From NCBI RefSeq assembly GCF_009811555.1, contig NZ_BLIN01000001.1, positions 62,001 to 126,000 on the forward strand: a DNA stretch of 64,000 nucleotides. Direction: 5' to 3'. The position numbers and the translations under genes were made by a program. Of this stretch, positions 62,898 through 64,000 are shown piece after piece. The stretch is from Streptomyces caniferus (GTDB lineage Bacteria; Actinomycetota; Actinomycetes; Streptomycetales; Streptomycetaceae). How positions within the stretch are numbered: the first letter of the stretch is position 1; each line of letters starts with the position of its first letter. The notes under the pieces were generated by a model. It was not told the DNA's origin. It saw only the letters and a program-made list of their open reading frames with translations, and did no database searches.

Positions 62898-64000
62898 TCA
62901 ATCGACATCGGCCGCCGGCATCTGTGCGACGCCGGCGATGTCGTCGTACTCCTTCTGCAGGTGGTCGGGGCGCCCTGCCTGGACCGTCAGGAAACCCCCG
63001 ATCCCGAACAGCCCGCTTTCCTTGCGGGCGGCGAGCTTCTCCTCGAAGACGCGGCGCGGCATCCCCTCGGTGTAGAGGGACTTGCCCATGAGCGGAAGCT
63101 GGATGTTCACATTGGCCTCGGGGTCGCGCACCGTGCCGGGCGGGTCCTCGCCCCTCGCGACCTGTTCCATCGCCTCGAAGTACCTGCGCCGCAGCAGGGT
63201 GATGCCCTTGTCGCTGCGCCCCAGGCTCTCCGTGGTCCGGTCCGCGACGGCCCCTTGGCCCACCCATGCGGAGAAGTCCTGGTTCCCGGTGTGCGAGGTG
63301 AGGATCTCGCCGGTGTCCGGGTCGGTGAGCGGGCCGTACCAGAACGGGATCTCGTCCTGGTCCTGCTTCCCCGCGGGCACGTCGTCCGGCAGCACCGAGT
63401 ACTGCCACGTGATGTTGAGGGTGCGCCGGTCGTCCACCGGGACGCGGAACTCGATGGTGTTGCCGGAGGCCAGCGTGTACGGCCAGAGACAGAGGATGCC
63501 GCCCTCGCTCACGTCGTTCGTGCCCGCGTACGTTCCCTTGGGCGGGACGACGGGGGTCTCCACGACCCTGCCGTTGACGAAACCGTGCTCGAACTCCAGG
63601 AAGTCGATGGACAGATGCGTCGGCACGTACTCGGGATCGGCCGGGCTGCTCCGTACGGCATTCCCGTTCAGGTGCAGCCACTCGAAGTGGACGGGGTCCA
63701 TGCCGTTCTCATGGCACTGGAACCAGTTGCACGGGAGCTCGGTCATGATGATCTCGACGAAACCGTGCCCCCAGCTGAAGAGCTCGAAGTCGGGCAGCAG
63801 CGGCGCCGGATCCGGGCCCAGATAGGCCCAGATCAGGCCGCCGAGCGTCGCGGTGGGGTAGGCGCTGACGCCGGCCTTGTCGCGGAACCCTCCGGACGGG
63901 CCCGCCTCTTCGAACGGCTGGCTGGCGCACCGCCCTTCCGAGTCGAACGCCCAGCCGTGGTAGGGGCACCGCATGATGTCGCCGTCGACCCACCCGGTGC
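62898..64000 (-). CDS. Rieske 2Fe-2S ring-hydroxylating oxygenase (5' end beyond window)
   Basis: Partial: the frame continues past the right edge. The second half of the Rieske cluster site is present (WVDGDIMRCPYHGWAFDSEGRC: C-x2-H), and the first C-x-H must lie outside. The mononuclear iron site is NWFQCHENGMDPVHFEWLH with Asp and two His (a 2-His-1-carboxylate triad). ARKESGLFGIGGF and a C-terminal helix end the protein. The visible part is over 360 residues. It resembles Rieske oxygenases acting on aromatic or choline/steroid-like substrates; the subtype is not decidable from this part. A reductase partner is not in view. Confidence 0.88.
   Translation of the reverse strand, partial: TGWVDGDIMRCPYHGWAFDSEGRCASQPFEEAGPSGGFRDKAGVSAYPTATLGGLIWAYLGPDPAPLLPDFELFSWGHGFVEIIMTELPCNWFQCHENGMDPVHFEWLHLNGNAVRSSPADPEYVPTHLSIDFLEFEHGFVNGRVVETPVVPPKGTYAGTNDVSEGGILCLWPYTLASGNTIEFRVPVDDRRTLNITWQYSVLPDDVPAGKQDQDEIPFWYGPLTDPDTGEILTSHTGNQDFSAWVGQGAVADRTTESLGRSDKGITLLRRRYFEAMEQVARGEDPPGTVRDPEANVNIQLPLMGKSLYTEGMPRRVFEEKLAARKESGLFGIGGFLTVQAGRPDHLQKEYDDIAGVAQMPAADVD

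Overview
The window is high-GC actinobacterial chromosome, almost certainly Streptomyces. Nearly every codon ends in G or C, GTG and TTG starts are common, and ATGA/GTGA stop-start overlaps are frequent. The gene set also fits: a DUF6207 protein, SAV2148-type HEPN protein, a GlgX/TreY/TreZ route, a GylR-like regulator with GlpK, an MsrB/MurC pair and ZapE. No rRNA, tRNA, complete insertion sequence or origin was recognised.

Region 1 (1-5.2 kb) is an accessory island. It holds a secreted HNH nuclease, a DUF6207 protein, two tandem CRISPR arrays with related leaders (an old decayed one at 1412-1709 and a better preserved one at 1830-2655) but no cas genes, and an Mrr-like restriction endonuclease in visibly lower-GC DNA. 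It ends at a glycosyltransferase gene that has lost its 3' part.

Region 2 (5.2-18.5 kb) carries a dienelactone hydrolase, a secreted subtilisin, a three-gene sugar ABC importer diverging from an aminoglycoside-phosphotransferase-fold protein, a DnaQ-like exonuclease, an SDR, a HEPN protein, and a secreted copper amine oxidase whose N-terminal domains and catalytic domain lie in two separate genes.

Region 3 (18.7-36.2 kb) is carbohydrate and stress metabolism. glgX, treY and treZ together convert glycogen to trehalose. Between them sit an MFS transporter, a LysR regulator divergent from a lipoamide dehydrogenase, an OtrA/TetM-like ribosomal-protection GTPase with what looks like a leader-peptide translational attenuator, and an FHA protein. 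A DJ-1 protein, a PucR regulator with a palindrome over its start, and a coupled metallophosphoesterase/phosphopantetheinyl transferase pair follow.

Region 4 (36.5-45 kb) is the most unusual part. Eight co-directional, tightly packed genes encode a small protein and a HEAT-repeat NTPase-like protein that share a short C-/N-terminal motif, an SPFH-like protein, a PP2C phosphatase, a protein kinase, a vWA protein, an unknown protein and a membrane protein with two RanBP2-type zinc fingers. The phosphatase-kinase-vWA core resembles the TerY-P triad of stress and conflict systems.

Region 5 (45-64 kb) is mostly conserved chromosome: a sigma-like/NPCBM membrane protein, an anti-sigma-type ATPase, a GylR-like regulator with glpK, msrB, murC, a two-component system divergent from an ABC exporter, a RibD-type reductase, ZapE, a PhoX-like phosphatase, a second ABC system, a Pth2-type hydrolase, and a Rieske oxygenase that runs off the right edge.
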